Assembly: GCF_000252855.1 (NCBI RefSeq)
Contig: NC_017045.1
Coordinates: 434,001-498,000 of the forward strand
Direction: 5' to 3'
DNA length: 64,000 nucleotides
Origin: Riemerella anatipestifer ATCC 11845 = DSM 15868
GTDB taxonomy: Bacteria > Bacteroidota > Bacteroidia > Flavobacteriales > Weeksellaceae
In this document: in pieces, positions 34,791 through 45,100 of the stretch
Numbering within the stretch: the stretch's first letter is position 1
Layout: each line of letters starts with the position of its first letter
Program-made: the position numbers and the translations under genes
Notes under the pieces: generated by a model
What the model was told of the DNA's origin: nothing
The model's database searches: none
Seen by the model: only the letters and a program-made list of their open reading frames with translations

Positions 34791-35735
34791 TTACGCTTCT
34801 TTATTTTTCTTTTTTATTTCTTCTCCTATAATACTTGCGGTAGAGAAAGAAGTTACCAAATTATTTAGCATATCTCCAGCCGCATTGGGTGTGTTAGGAA
34901 GTAGAATAAGATTAGACTTATTGGTAGAACCAATGGACGAAAGCGTATCATAATGCTGAGTAACTACAATAAGAGCCGAAGCCTCTTGTGAATTGATACC
35001 TACTTTGTTAAGCACATTTACAGATTCTTCTAATCCTTTAGCAATTTCTCTTCTCTGGTCGGCAATCCCTTGTCCTTGTAGTCTTTTGCTTTCCGCTTCT
35101 GCTTTAGCCTTTTCTACAATAAGAATTCTTTGAGCATCACCCTCATATTGAGCCGCTATTTTCTCTCTTTCCGAAGCATTGATACGGTTCATTGCCTGTT
35201 TTACTTGCTCATCAGGGTCGATGTCTGTTACTAAGGTTTTAATGATGTCGTAACCATAATCATTCATTGCCTCTTGTAATTCTGATTTTACGGCGATAGC
35301 AATATCATCTTTTTTCTCAAACACATCATCTAATCTAAGTTTAGGAACTTCCGCTCTTACCACATCAAAAATATAAGATGTAATCTGAGCGTGAGGATTA
35401 TCCAATTTATAAAACGCATCATAAACCTTTTCTCCAATAACGAGATATTGTGTGGACACCTTTATTTTAACAAATACATCGTCTTTAGTTTTAGTTTCTA
35501 CCACTACATCTAACTGCTGTATTTTTAAAGAAATTCTACCTGCGATTTGGTCTACAAAAGGTATTTTAAGATGAAAACCTGGACCTCTTACACTATGGAA
35601 TTTCCCTAAACGTTCTATTATAACAGATGTTTGTTGCTTTACAATAAACCAAAGTCCAAAAAAGCTAAGGAAAATAATTCCTACAAATAGAACAGCTCCC
35701 AAAGACCCCAAAATAAAACTAAATGTTGTTATCAT
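34791..35735 (-). CDS. SPFH/Band-7 (stomatin-like) membrane protein
   Basis: From the ATG at 35735 this is 314 residues: an N-terminal membrane helix (SLGAVLFVGIIFLSFFGLWF), the SPFH domain (QQTSVIIERLGKFHSVRGPG, then VETKTKDDVFVKIKVSTQYL and DIIKTLVTDIDPDEQVKQAM), a charged coiled coil (INASEREKIAAQYEGDAQRI) and a C-terminal oligomerisation segment (VTQHYDTLSSIGSTNKSNLI). Such proteins form membrane-associated scaffolds and affect protease or lipid organisation. The longer reading from 35780 adds 15 residues unlike the family. No NfeD-type partner is adjacent. Confidence 0.9.
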   Translation of the reverse strand: MITTFSFILGSLGAVLFVGIIFLSFFGLWFIVKQQTSVIIERLGKFHSVRGPGFHLKIPFVDQIAGRISLKIQQLDVVVETKTKDDVFVKIKVSTQYLVIGEKVYDAFYKLDNPHAQITSYIFDVVRAEVPKLRLDDVFEKKDDIAIAVKSELQEAMNDYGYDIIKTLVTDIDPDEQVKQAMNRINASEREKIAAQYEGDAQRILIVEKAKAEAESKRLQGQGIADQRREIAKGLEESVNVLNKVGINSQEASALIVVTQHYDTLSSIGSTNKSNLILLPNTPNAAGDMLNNLVTSFSTASIIGEEIKKKNKEA

Positions 35736-35914
35736 AAATTTTAAATTTTTCGTAAAGATAATTATTTTTCGGCAAATCATTATAGGTTAAACAAAACACT
35801 GATAATCAAATATAAAAATAGAAAAAAGTCCTTTTTTATTTTCAGACTAAATATTTTTCATTGTCTATTTTTTATAAAACTTAAGAATATGAGTCTAAAA
35901 CTCTAAAAATCATA

Positions 35915-35944
35915 TTGTCAGATAATAAATTTTACATATATTTG
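35915..35944 (+). promoter_or_regulatory. Promoter of rpsA
   Basis: TTG (35915-35917), exactly 19 bp, then TATATTTG (35937-35944), an ideal Bacteroidota -33/-7 pair. It implies a leader of about 115 nt before the rpsA start. Confidence 0.8.
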
Positions 35945-35955
35945 CACCACTTTTC

Positions 35956-36033
35956 ACGGATTTTTTTGAGCAAAAAGTAGAAAACAACAATATTTAACCA
36001 ACTTCAAAACCCATTTATCCGTTTTAGCTCAAA
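35956..36033 (+). promoter_or_regulatory. Structured rpsA 5' leader with two crossing helices
   Basis: ACGGAT (35956-35961) can pair with ATCCGT (36017-36022), and TTTGAGC (35965-35971) with GCTCAAA (36027-36033). The order a-b-a'-b' means the two helices cross: an H-type pseudoknot or two competing states. The second closes 32 nt before the start codon at 36066. Autogenous control of S1 through its leader is known in E. coli; an analogous role here is inference. Confidence 0.5.
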
Positions 36034-36065
36034 GGATGGTAGTTTTGGATACAAATTATTTTATT

Positions 36066-37847
36066 ATGTCAGAACAGACAAAACAACAAGAAGAGGTTCT
36101 TTTGAACCAAAATGTAGCACCTGAAAATTTTGATTGGGATTCTTTTGAATCTGGTCTTAATGCTGAGGACAGAAACGAGAAAAAAGAACTTGAGGAAATC
36201 TACAAAGGTTCTTTAAGCGATTTAGCAGAAGATGATGTTATCGTAGGTAAAGTAGTAAGGCTTACAGATAAAGAAGCTATCGTTGACATTGATTTCAAAT
36301 CAGAAGGTGTTATTTCTCTTAACGAATTCCGTTACAACCCTAACCTAAAAGTGGGAGATGAGGTAGAAGTAATGGTAGACAGAAGAGAGGACAAGACAGG
36401 ACAATTACAACTTTCTCATAAAAAAGCGAGAACGCTTAAGGCTTGGGATAAAGTGAACCAATATCACGAAAGTGGTGAGGTAGTAAATGGTTTCGTTAAA
36501 TCTAGAACAAAAGGTGGTATGATTGTAGATGTATTCGGCATCGAAGCATTCTTACCTGGTTCTCAAATAGATGTTAAGCCTATTAAAGATTACGACCAGT
36601 ATGTAGGTAAAACTATGGAGTTCAAAGTGGTTAAAATTAACCCTGAATTCAAAAATGTAGTGGTATCTCATAAAGCTCTTATTGAGGCCGATATTGAAGA
36701 TCAGAAAAAAGAAATCATTGCCCAACTTGAAAAAGGTCAGGTTCTTGAAGGAACAGTTAAAAACATCACTTCTTACGGTGTGTTTATTGACCTAGGTGGC
36801 GTTGATGGTCTAGTACACATTACAGACCTTTCTTGGTCTAGAGTAAACCACCCAACAGAAATCTTAGAAGATGGACAAACTGTGAAAGTGGTTATTCTTG
36901 ACTTTGATGAGGATAAAACGAGAATTCAACTAGGTATGAAGCAACTTGAGGCTCACCCTTGGGAAGCTCTTGACCAAAACCTAAAAGTAGGAGATAAAGT
37001 AAAAGGTAAAGTAGTGGTATTGGCTGACTATGGTGCTTTCGTAGAAGTAGCTCCAGGTGTAGAAGGTCTTATCCATGTTTCTGAAATGTCTTGGAGCACA
37101 CACCTTAGAAGTGCTGGGGACTTCGTAAAAGTAGGAGATGAGGTTGAAGCTCAAGTACTTACTTTGGATAAGGAAGAGAGAAAAATATCTTTAGGTATGA
37201 AACAACTTTCTGAAGATCCTTGGACTAACATTCAAGATAAATATCCATTAGGTTCTAAGCATTCTGGTACTGTAAGAAACTTTACTAACTTTGGTGTATT
37301 CTTAGAATTAGAAGAAGGAATTGATGGACTTATCTATATTTCTGACCTTTCTTGGACTAAGAAAATCAAACATCCATCTGAATTCTGCAGCGTAGGAGAC
37401 AAGTTAGATGTAGTAGTTCTAGAGTTAGACGTAGATGCTAGAAGACTTTCTTTAGGTCATAAGCAACTTACAGAAAATCCTTGGGACAAATTTGAAACTA
37501 AATATGCTGAAGGTACTGTACACACAGGTGTAGCATCTGATGTTTTTGATAAAGGAGCTCAAGTTAAATTTGAAGATGTAGAGGTAGAAGCTTTCTGTCC
37601 TGCTAGATTACTTGAAAAAGAAGATGGTTCTAAAATCAAGAAAGGTGATGAAGCTGAATTTAAAGTAATTGAATTCAATAAAGAATTTAAGAGAGTGGTA
37701 GTATCTCACACAGGTCTTTTCCGTGAAGAAGAAAAGAAAAATGTAAAAGAAGCTGCTACTAAAAGCTCTGCATCTGAAGAGAAAACAACTCTAGGAGATA
37801 TTGATGCTCTTGCAGAACTTAAAAAGAAAATGGAAGAAGGTAAATAA
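36066..37847 (+). CDS. rpsA: 30S ribosomal protein S1 (RpsA)
   Basis: A 593-residue S1 with six S1/OB repeats. The first two are divergent (DVIVGKVVRLTDKEAIVDID; GEVVNGFVKSRTKGGMIVDV); three canonical RNA-binding ones follow (LEGTVKNITSYGVFIDLGG, VKGKVVVLADYGAFVEVAPG, HSGTVRNFTNFGVFLELEEG); a last divergent one precedes a charged tail. S1 binds mRNA to the 30S subunit, which matters in Bacteroidota because their genes lack strong Shine-Dalgarno sites. Ten extra in-frame codons start at ATG 36036, but MSEQTKQQEEV at 36066 is the more protein-like start. Confidence 0.95.
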   Translation: MSEQTKQQEEVLLNQNVAPENFDWDSFESGLNAEDRNEKKELEEIYKGSLSDLAEDDVIVGKVVRLTDKEAIVDIDFKSEGVISLNEFRYNPNLKVGDEVEVMVDRREDKTGQLQLSHKKARTLKAWDKVNQYHESGEVVNGFVKSRTKGGMIVDVFGIEAFLPGSQIDVKPIKDYDQYVGKTMEFKVVKINPEFKNVVVSHKALIEADIEDQKKEIIAQLEKGQVLEGTVKNITSYGVFIDLGGVDGLVHITDLSWSRVNHPTEILEDGQTVKVVILDFDEDKTRIQLGMKQLEAHPWEALDQNLKVGDKVKGKVVVLADYGAFVEVAPGVEGLIHVSEMSWSTHLRSAGDFVKVGDEVEAQVLTLDKEERKISLGMKQLSEDPWTNIQDKYPLGSKHSGTVRNFTNFGVFLELEEGIDGLIYISDLSWTKKIKHPSEFCSVGDKLDVVVLELDVDARRLSLGHKQLTENPWDKFETKYAEGTVHTGVASDVFDKGAQVKFEDVEVEAFCPARLLEKEDGSKIKKGDEAEFKVIEFNKEFKRVVVSHTGLFREEEKKNVKEAATKSSASEEKTTLGDIDALAELKKKMEEGK

Positions 37848-37886
37848 TCTAAATAATTAGATTAGATACTTTTCTAAAATATCTTT

Positions 37887-37919
37887 AAAAACCGTCTTAG
37901 AATTGAGACGGTTTTTTTA
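37887..37919 (+). terminator. Terminator after rpsA
   Basis: Arms AAAACCGTCT (37887-37896) and AGACGGTTTT (37906-37915), loop of 9, then a T run. The remaining 37920-38023 is AT-rich with nothing recognisable. Confidence 0.85.
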
Positions 37920-38023
37920 GTTTGTTATTAAATAAGAACTTAAAAAGAATGAATGTATATAAAAGTTTATCATAATACAATAAACTTCTATTTAACATAA
38001 TATAAATTATAGGAAAAATCTAA

Positions 38024-38057
38024 ACCAAAAAAAGAGACCGACTAGTATCGGTCTCTC
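38024..38057 (-). terminator. Terminator after the C1 peptidase gene
   Basis: Perfect 9-bp arms AGAGACCGA (38033-38041) and TCGGTCTCT (38048-38056), 6-nt loop, T run on the minus strand; 8 bp past the stop codon. Confidence 0.85.
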
Positions 38058-38064
38058 CGGTATT

Positions 38065-39261
38065 TTATAAACCTATATTAGTGTTTATTTTAAACTTCTT
38101 AGTTATATTCTTAGGAATACCATCTTTGTGAAGTAAAATTCCTGTTGTTTTATACAATACATATGGCTTAGTTACATAAAGATAACCTTCATAATCGTTG
38201 GTTGTTCCCCAAGAGTTTTTCACCATATAATATTCTTTACCTGTTTGGTCCTTAGCAATACCTACAATGTGCATACCGTGGTCGTCTGTTGTAGTAAGAT
38301 TGTTAAGAGCTTCCTGACGCATTTCTTCTGTAATTTTTTTATCAGGTTTTGGACCTTTAAATAAATCTTTTTTAGTAGCTGCGTTTAGATTATCCAAATC
38401 TAAATCTGGTACATAAGCTACGCCATTTTTGTATGAGAAGTAAGGTTCAGATACATCTGTTGCCCAACCTACTGTGTGTCCGTTTTTTATAGCATAATCT
38501 ATAATAGTCGTAAGATCTTCCATTGGGACATTCCACATAGTTTCGTGGCTCCAGTTGTCTGGAATAGGTACTACAAATCTCTCATAATAAGCATAATCTT
38601 TATACGACGATATACCTACATAATCTTCTGGAACAATCCCAACTACCTCTTTAGCAAAGGTTTGAGGTGTGTATTGTTTACCCTTATAAGTAAACTGAGT
38701 TGGATACTTACCTAAATAACTATCCAAAATAGCATCTATATTAGACAACCAGTTAGACGATAATTTCCCTGATGGATTTTTAACATAAGCATCTAACATT
38801 GATTTTATAATCGCTTGCATTTCAGAGAAATTATTTCTCGTTTGACCTTCCTTTAAACCAGAATATACTTCTTGCGGAACTGCACCATATTTACGATACA
38901 TATTGATAACATCGTGCAATTCGCCACCATCTCCCCAAGAAATAGCTCCACCATTAAGTACATAGAGCTTGGCTTTATCGTGATAAGAATTTCTAGCAGT
39001 AAATATTTCTGCTAAATCTACAGGAGTTTTCCCCATTCTTATCATTTCAGATTCTAAGAAAGAGTTTCCTGAATAACTCCAACAAGTTCCTGAAGAACCT
39101 TGGTCTTTTACAGGCGTAGCACCGTTCTCTTTAATTACCGTAAATTTAAAATCAGGATTTTCGGATTGATTGTTTTTCAAGCTATTCACTAAACCATCTT
39201 GAGCAAACGCAAAAGTTGCACAAGATACCATCGCTAAAGCTGTTAGTTTCGTTTTTATCAT
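38065..39261 (-). CDS. Secreted C1-family cysteine peptidase (bleomycin hydrolase / aminopeptidase C-like)
   Basis: A 398-residue papain-fold enzyme with a signal peptide (LTALAMVSCATFAFAQ). The catalytic residues are visible: oxyanion Gln and nucleophile in VKDQGSSGTC60WSYSG, His in DDHGMHIVGIAKD, and Asn in YMVKNSWGTTNDYEGYLYV. The overall order and the tyrosine-rich insert resemble PepC/bleomycin hydrolase, but export to the periplasm or beyond is unlike the cytosolic versions. Asaccharolytic flavobacteria feed on peptides, so a nutritional role is plausible. Monocistronic. Confidence 0.9.
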   Translation of the reverse strand: MIKTKLTALAMVSCATFAFAQDGLVNSLKNNQSENPDFKFTVIKENGATPVKDQGSSGTCWSYSGNSFLESEMIRMGKTPVDLAEIFTARNSYHDKAKLYVLNGGAISWGDGGELHDVINMYRKYGAVPQEVYSGLKEGQTRNNFSEMQAIIKSMLDAYVKNPSGKLSSNWLSNIDAILDSYLGKYPTQFTYKGKQYTPQTFAKEVVGIVPEDYVGISSYKDYAYYERFVVPIPDNWSHETMWNVPMEDLTTIIDYAIKNGHTVGWATDVSEPYFSYKNGVAYVPDLDLDNLNAATKKDLFKGPKPDKKITEEMRQEALNNLTTTDDHGMHIVGIAKDQTGKEYYMVKNSWGTTNDYEGYLYVTKPYVLYKTTGILLHKDGIPKNITKKFKINTNIGL

Positions 39262-39285
39262 AATATATAGTTAAAAGGTTAAATT

Positions 39286-40137
39286 TTAGTATAAAATTTT
39301 TAGTTTTTCAGTTAAAACCTTTACCGATATGGGTGAAGGTATTTCGTTATATTCACCATCTAGATGCCAATCTTTAGCATCTGCCTTAAAAGAGAAATTC
39401 TCTTTTTTCAAAAAGGTTACAAATTGGTCGTTTTTTAATTGCTTTCTAAACATTCTCACTGCAAATATAGTAGAGTACCAAAGTGGAAATTTTTTAACCA
39501 AAACTAAATCCAAAAGTCCATCATTAGCTAAAGCTTTAGGAGCGATGTAAGCGTGATTTCCAAACTGCCTAGTATTTGCAATATTGAACATCAAATATTT
39601 GCCATTATATTTTTTCAGCTCTTCTTCTTTAAAGTTAATCTGAATAGGACTATATTTAAAAAAAGTTTTAATACTCGTTTTAATATAATTGGCAAACCCT
39701 CTATTTGTATTTTCGAATGCTTTGGTAACGGCACCATCAAAACCAATACCTGAAACATTGATGGAAAGCCGACCATTTACTGTAAAAGTATCAACTTCTT
39801 TACTTTTAGGATTTTTTATTTTATTGATTAAAGAACTAATATCCTTAGTAAAATCCATTTCGTAAGCAAAACCATTACCCGACCCCGCTGGATAAATTCC
39901 TAAAATTTTATCTGTACCTATCAGTTTTTTAGCGATACTAGAAATAGTGCCATCGCCTCCTACAGCAATAAAAATATCTGCTTTTGAGAAATTATTTTCT
40001 ATAAAAGCCTCTGTCCCTTTTACCGAATCTGAAATATAATATAACGCATTAGGAAATTCTTTTTCCATTTTTTCTAGAAAAGATTGATATTTCCCCTTTG
40101 CTGAAAAAGGATTGATGATAAACACTAAATTCTGCAT
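39286..40137 (-). CDS. Diacylglycerol kinase-family lipid kinase (YegS/DgkB-like)
   Basis: A 283-residue soluble lipid kinase. It starts with FIINPFSAKGKYQSFL, has the nucleotide-binding G-G-D-G-T at residues 60-64, then IYPAGSGNGFAYEMDF and the family LMFNIANTRQFGNHAYIAPK with DGLLDLVLV. Relatives phosphorylate diacylglycerol, phosphatidylglycerol or sphingoid lipids; the substrate cannot be told apart here, though sphingolipids in this phylum make a sphingoid kinase role worth keeping open. It is 34 bp downstream of lipB on the same strand. Confidence 0.85.
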   Translation of the reverse strand: MQNLVFIINPFSAKGKYQSFLEKMEKEFPNALYYISDSVKGTEAFIENNFSKADIFIAVGGDGTISSIAKKLIGTDKILGIYPAGSGNGFAYEMDFTKDISSLINKIKNPKSKEVDTFTVNGRLSINVSGIGFDGAVTKAFENTNRGFANYIKTSIKTFFKYSPIQINFKEEELKKYNGKYLMFNIANTRQFGNHAYIAPKALANDGLLDLVLVKKFPLWYSTIFAVRMFRKQLKNDQFVTFLKKENFSFKADAKDWHLDGEYNEIPSPISVKVLTEKLKILY

Positions 40138-40171
40138 AACCCAACAAATATAACACTTTTACCTTTAGTTT

Positions 40172-40894
40172 CTATATAAATTCTGAACCAAATATTTGTG
40201 TAAAGTGTTTTTTTATTTTTTCCTTTAAATCTGCTATTTCTTCATCAGTAAATTTTCGTTCTAGTTCTCGCTCCATAGAGGTTACGGATTTATCTTTTAT
40301 TCCACACGGAATAATATATTCAAAATACCTTAAATCTGTATTTACATTAAGAGCAAAACCGTGCATAGTAACCCATTTAGAAGTTTTAACTCCCATGGCA
40401 CATATCTTTCTAGCATAAGGTTTACCTACATCTAACCAAACGCCCGTCTCCCCTTCAGAACGCTCCCCTTTTAAGCCATACTCTGCTATTACTCTTATAA
40501 TAACTTCCTCCAAACTACGCATATAGGCGTGTATGTCTGTTTTAAAATTATCCAAATCTAAAATAGGATAACCTACAATCTGCCCAAAGCCGTGATAAGT
40601 AATATCTCCTCCTCTATTCGTTTTTATAAATGTGGCATTAATTTCTTTTAACTTATCTGTATTTGCCAACATATTGTTTTCATTACCACTTTTTCCTAAA
40701 GTGTACACATGAGGGTGCTCCACAAATAAAAAATAATTTGGCGTTAATTCCTGTACTCCATCTACCCTATCTCTATTTTTGAGTTTTAGCTCTATAATTT
40801 CTTTCATAAGATTTTCTTGATACTCAAAAGCATCAGGGTAATCCATTAAACCTAAATCTCTAAATTTTAGCTGCTTATTATATTTTTTATCCAT
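40172..40894 (-). CDS. lipB: Octanoyl-ACP:protein N-octanoyltransferase (LipB)
   Basis: Transfers octanoate from acyl carrier protein to lipoate-dependent proteins, before LipA adds sulfur. The 240 residues have TNRGGDITYHGFGQIVGYPI (94-110), the lysine segment ARKICAMGVK near 161-170, MHGFALNVNTDL and the catalytic Cys197 in IIPCGIKDKSVTSM. N-terminal residues are charged and the length is normal. It is upstream of the lipid kinase on the minus strand. Confidence 0.95.
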   Translation of the reverse strand: MDKKYNKQLKFRDLGLMDYPDAFEYQENLMKEIIELKLKNRDRVDGVQELTPNYFLFVEHPHVYTLGKSGNENNMLANTDKLKEINATFIKTNRGGDITYHGFGQIVGYPILDLDNFKTDIHAYMRSLEEVIIRVIAEYGLKGERSEGETGVWLDVGKPYARKICAMGVKTSKWVTMHGFALNVNTDLRYFEYIIPCGIKDKSVTSMERELERKFTDEEIADLKEKIKKHFTQIFGSEFI

Positions 40895-40919
40895 GAATTC
40901 TTTTTATAAACTAAATTAA

Positions 40920-40956
40920 AAAACAAAAGAAGACCTCTTTTATAGTAAGGTCTTCT
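40920..40956 (-). terminator. Terminator after the cytochrome c gene
   Basis: Perfect 9-bp arms AGAAGACCT (40928-40936) and AGGTCTTCT (40948-40956) with T-rich continuation on the minus strand; 20 bp past the stop codon of the cytochrome gene. Confidence 0.8.
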
Positions 40957-40976
40957 CATTTGTATTAAAGTGCTAT

Positions 40977-41357
40977 CTATTTTTTAAGACTCATGATGAA
41001 TTCCACCATTTTATCTGACTCTTCCTTAGATAGTTGAGGATGTGGTTGCATCGGTATTTCGCCCCAATTACCATTACCACCCTCAATAATGTTTTTTGAT
41101 AGCGTTCCTAAATCTTCTTGGGTATATCTATCTGCAATTTCTTTAAAAGAAGGACCCGCCATTTTCTTATCAATATTATGACAACTCAAACAATCTGACC
41201 CCTTTATTAACTGATATCCTTGGTGCTCCAAATTGGGTTCTACCTCAACTTTTGATACCGTTTGTGGCTTCTCCTCTACTGTTTCTATTTTTGAGGTTTC
41301 CTTTTGAGTACAGGAGAACAATGCCAAAGTTAATACTCCAAAATAAATATGTTTCAT
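40977..41357 (-). CDS. Mono-haem cytochrome c lipoprotein (class I)
   Basis: A 126-residue protein with a lipoprotein signal ending at LFSC16, a charged linker to about residue 44, then a cytochrome c fold with C56-L-S-C59-H60, KKMAGPSFKEIADRY and an axial Met probably in GEIPMQPHP. This is the cytochrome c551/c8 pattern. Likely an electron carrier in the periplasm, and a possible donor to the di-haem peroxidase of the window. It follows the small lipoprotein gene by 5 bp, so both are one unit. Confidence 0.9.
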   Translation of the reverse strand: MKHIYFGVLTLALFSCTQKETSKIETVEEKPQTVSKVEVEPNLEHQGYQLIKGSDCLSCHNIDKKMAGPSFKEIADRYTQEDLGTLSKNIIEGGNGNWGEIPMQPHPQLSKEESDKMVEFIMSLKK

Positions 41358-41362
41358 ATTTC

Positions 41363-41563
41363 TTATTTTGTAGAGGTAGAATCAACTACTGGTGTAGCTT
41401 CCGTTGTAGCGGGTGTACTTACTGCAGTCTTAGCTGTATCGGCTACTACGGCAACCTCTGGTTCTTGAAGCATTATGTTACTTTCTGTGTTTGCATTTTC
41501 TTTTTTAGAACACGCTACTGAAACTAACCCTGACGCCAAAGCTATCATAAATATTTTTTTCAT
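41363..41563 (-). CDS. Small Ala/Thr/Val-rich lipoprotein
   Basis: A 66-residue protein: signal peptide with lipobox (LVSVAC19SKKE), then a disordered tail rich in Ala, Thr, Val and Pro (VADTAKTAVSTPATTEATPV). Such tails serve as flexible surface or periplasmic tethers. No domain is recognisable. It directly precedes the cytochrome c gene and may be co-transcribed with it. Confidence 0.65.
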   Translation of the reverse strand: MKKIFMIALASGLVSVACSKKENANTESNIMLQEPEVAVVADTAKTAVSTPATTEATPVVDSTSTK

Positions 41564-41703
41564 AAAATTAAATATTAAATTACATTATTCCACAAAAATA
41601 ATAATTTTTAATAGATTTTGAATCTCACTATATTAAATTAAATTCATTCTAAATTTGAGGTTATAATATAATCTATTGTTTTAATGCTTACCTTTGTCCC
41701 AAT

Positions 41704-42093
41704 ATGTTCAGGAAGTATATTATATATGGTTTTATTATGTGCTATCTTATCTCTTTTTCAGAGGTAAGAGAAATTTTTAAGTTACCTATACTGATAGAAC
41801 ATTTTGTAGAGCATCGAAATGATAATTCTGAAATGTCTTTCGGACAGTTTATTACACTTCATTATTTTAGTGGCGATGTCCACGATGATGATTATGAAGA
41901 AGATATGAAACTTCCGTTTAAATCTCAAAACCAAAACATTTCTGCATCTATCGTGCTAGCGATGCCTGCAAGTTTTGATTTTAAAATAAAATCGTCCAAG
42001 ATTTATAAAGAAAAATCCCAAAACTTCGGCTATTCCGATAGCTTTACCATTGATAATAGCGATTTGGTATTCCACCCTCCAAGGTTAGTTTAA
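41704..42093 (+). CDS. Small exported protein at the head of a metal-efflux operon
   Basis: A 129-residue protein with a hydrophobic N-terminus (YIIYGFIMCYLISFSEV) and an acidic/His patch (LHYFSGDVHDDDYEEDMKLP) that could bind divalent metal. The rest is beta-like (ASIVLAMPASFDFKIKSSKI). I know no function; proteins of this sort occur directly before CzcA-like pumps in flavobacteria. A TACCTTTG -7-like box at 41689-41696 ends 7 bp before the start. The next gene begins 102 bp on. Confidence 0.6.
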   Translation: MFRKYIIYGFIMCYLISFSEVREIFKLPILIEHFVEHRNDNSEMSFGQFITLHYFSGDVHDDDYEEDMKLPFKSQNQNISASIVLAMPASFDFKIKSSKIYKEKSQNFGYSDSFTIDNSDLVFHPPRLV

Positions 42094-42195
42094 TTTTACA
42101 CTAAGGAACATTTTCTTTGATAGTTCCTTATCGTTGTTTGGTTACAATTATTGTTAGCCAAACTCTATTCTTTTTTTAATCAAATACCTAGAAAT

Positions 42196-45100
42196 ATGCT
42201 AAATAAAATCATAGCGTTTTCTATCAAAAATAAACTAATAATAGGCTTATTTACATTAGCTCTTATTATCTACGGAATTTTTGAAGTTAGAAAACTCCCC
42301 ATAGATGCTGTACCAGATATTACAGATAATCAGGTTCAAATCATCACTGTATCTCCTAGTTTAGGAGCTCCTGATGTAGAAAGATTCATCACTTTCCCAC
42401 TAGAACAGGCGAATAATAATATACAAGGAATTAAACAAATCCGAAGTTTTTCTCGCTTTGGTTTGTCTGTAATTACCATTGTTTTTAAAGATGATGTAGA
42501 TATACACTTGGCTCGTCAACAAGTATCAGAAAGGTTACAACAGGTATCCAAAGATATTCCAGCTGAGTTAGGCGTTCCTACAATGGCTCCAATTACCACT
42601 GGGTTAGGTGAAATTTACCAATATGTAGTTCGTCCTAAAAAAGGCTACGAGCACCGTTATGATGCAATGAAGCTCCGTACCATACAAGATTGGGTGGTAA
42701 GAAGACAACTCCTTGGAATAGAAGGCGTTGCCGATGTTGCCAGTTTCGGTGGTTATCTTAAACAATATGAAATAGCTATCAACCCTACTCAACTAAAGGC
42801 AATGGGCGTTACAATGCAAGAAGTTTTTAACGCTTTACAAAGTAATAACCAAAATACAGGTGGGGCTTACATAGAAAAAGGTCCTACAGTATTATTTATC
42901 CGCACAGAAGGTTTGGTAGGTAAAATTGAGGATATAGAAAACACCGTAGTAAAAACACTTCCCGATGGGACACCTATCTTAGTAAAAAATATAGGTAATG
43001 TAGGCTACGGTAGTGCCACTAGATATGGTGCTATGACCTACAACGGTAAAGGCGAAGTAGCTGGTGCAGTGGTAATGATGATGAAGGGTGCTAACTCTAA
43101 CCAAGTTATCAAAAATGTAAAAGAACGCATTGATGAAATCCAAAAAACACTACCAGAAGGTGTGAAAATAGAGCCTTTCTTAGACCGTACAAAAATGGTA
43201 AACAACGCCATAGGAACAGTACAAAAGAACCTCATGGAAGGGGCTTTAATTGTAATTTTTGTATTGGTTTTATTCTTAGGAAATTTCCGTGCAGGATTTT
43301 TGGTAGCTTCAGTTATACCACTCTCTATGTTATTCGCCATTATAATGATGAATATCTTTGGTGTAAGTGGTAACTTAATGAGTTTGGGTGCATTGGACTT
43401 TGGTCTAATTGTAGATGGAGCGGTAATTATTGTGGAAGCTGTATTACATAAACTCCACGAGTTAAAGAAATCTGATAAATCTGAGCTTTCTCAACAAGAA
43501 ATGAATGATGAAGTAGAATCTTCTGCTGGAAAGATGATGAATTCTGCTGTTTTCGGACAAATCATCATCTTAATAGTTTATTTACCAATACTTACACTAC
43601 AAGGGATTGAAGGTAAAATGTTTAAACCTATGGCACAGACGGTAGCGTTTGCACTTTTAGGAGCGTTTATTCTATCCTTAACTTATGTACCTATGATGAG
43701 TAGTTTGGTATTGAGTAAAAAAATAAACTTCAAAAAGAATTTCTCTGACAAGATGATGGAGAAAGTGGAAGCCTTCTATGAGAAAACTTTAGCCAAAATC
43801 CTCAATCGTTCAAAAGTAGTCGTTATTGCTATTTTGGCATTGTTTGTATTCTCGGTATTCATTCTTACGCGTTTGGGTGGAGAGTTTATCCCAAGTCTTC
43901 CAGAAGGAGATTTTGCGGTAGATACCAGAGTGCTTACAGGAAGTAATCTTAAGACTTCCACAGATGCTGTACAAAAATCATCTCAAATTTTACTAAAAAA
44001 GTTCCCCGAAATAGAAAAAATTGTAGGCAAAACTGGTAGTAGCGAAATCCCTACCGACCCAATGCCTATTGATGCGAGTGATATGATGGTAATTCTAAAA
44101 CCTCGTGAAGAATGGACTTCTGCTAAAACCTATGAAGAATTATCAGAAAAAATGTCTGCTGAGCTTAAAAAGAATATGCTAGGCGTAACCTACTCTTTCC
44201 AATACCCTGTTAATATGCGTTTTAACGAACTTATGACGGGAGCTAGGCAAGATGTGGTTTGTAAAATATTTGGTGAAAATTTAGATACTTTAAAGGTTTA
44301 TTCTGAAAAACTAGGAGAAATATCTAAAGGTATTAAAGGAGCTCAAAATATCTATGTAGAGCCTATTTCTGGCATTCCACAGATTGTAATTTCATACAAT
44401 AGAGCTAAGATAGCACAGTATGGCGTTAATATTAGTGAAATCAATCGTATTGTAAATACGGCATTTGCTGGACAGTCCACAGGCTCCGTTTATGAAGGCG
44501 AAAAGAGATTTGACCTCGTAGTAAGGCTTAGTGGAGAGCAAAGAAAGAATATAGATGATGTTAGAAACCTACTGATAAGCACTCCTTCAGGCACTGAAAT
44601 CCCATTAAGCTCCATTGCTGATGTAGAATTAAAGGAAAGTGTTAACCAAATTCAAAGAGAGAACGCTCAACGAAGAATTATTGTAGGCTTTAATGTTAGA
44701 AACCGAGATATACAAACTACGGTAGCAGATTTGCAAACTCAAGTAGAGCAAAAGCTAAAATTGCCACCAGGCTACTTCATTAAATATGGAGGTACTTTTG
44801 AAAATCTTCAACAAGCTAAAGCAAGACTATCAATAGCTGTTCCTGCAAGTTTACTTATGATTTTCTTAATGCTTTATTTTGCGTTTCGTTCTATCAAATA
44901 TGGTATGCTCATTTTTACGGCAATTCCGTTATCCGCTATTGGAGGAATTTTGGCTCTTTGGCTTAGAGGAATGAATTTCAGTATCTCAGCTGGTGTAGGG
45001 TTTATCGCTCTATTTGGTGTAGCGGTACTGAATGGTATTGTACTCATCGCCGAATTTAACAGGCAAAAAGCTCTGCAAACCTCTTTAAAAGATGCCGTGA

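Noticed and set aside
42151-42195. TTG start for the CzcA gene
   Set aside because: The ATG at 42196 begins the conserved N-terminus (LNKIIAFSIKNKLIIGLF); the 15 extra residues are not family-like.
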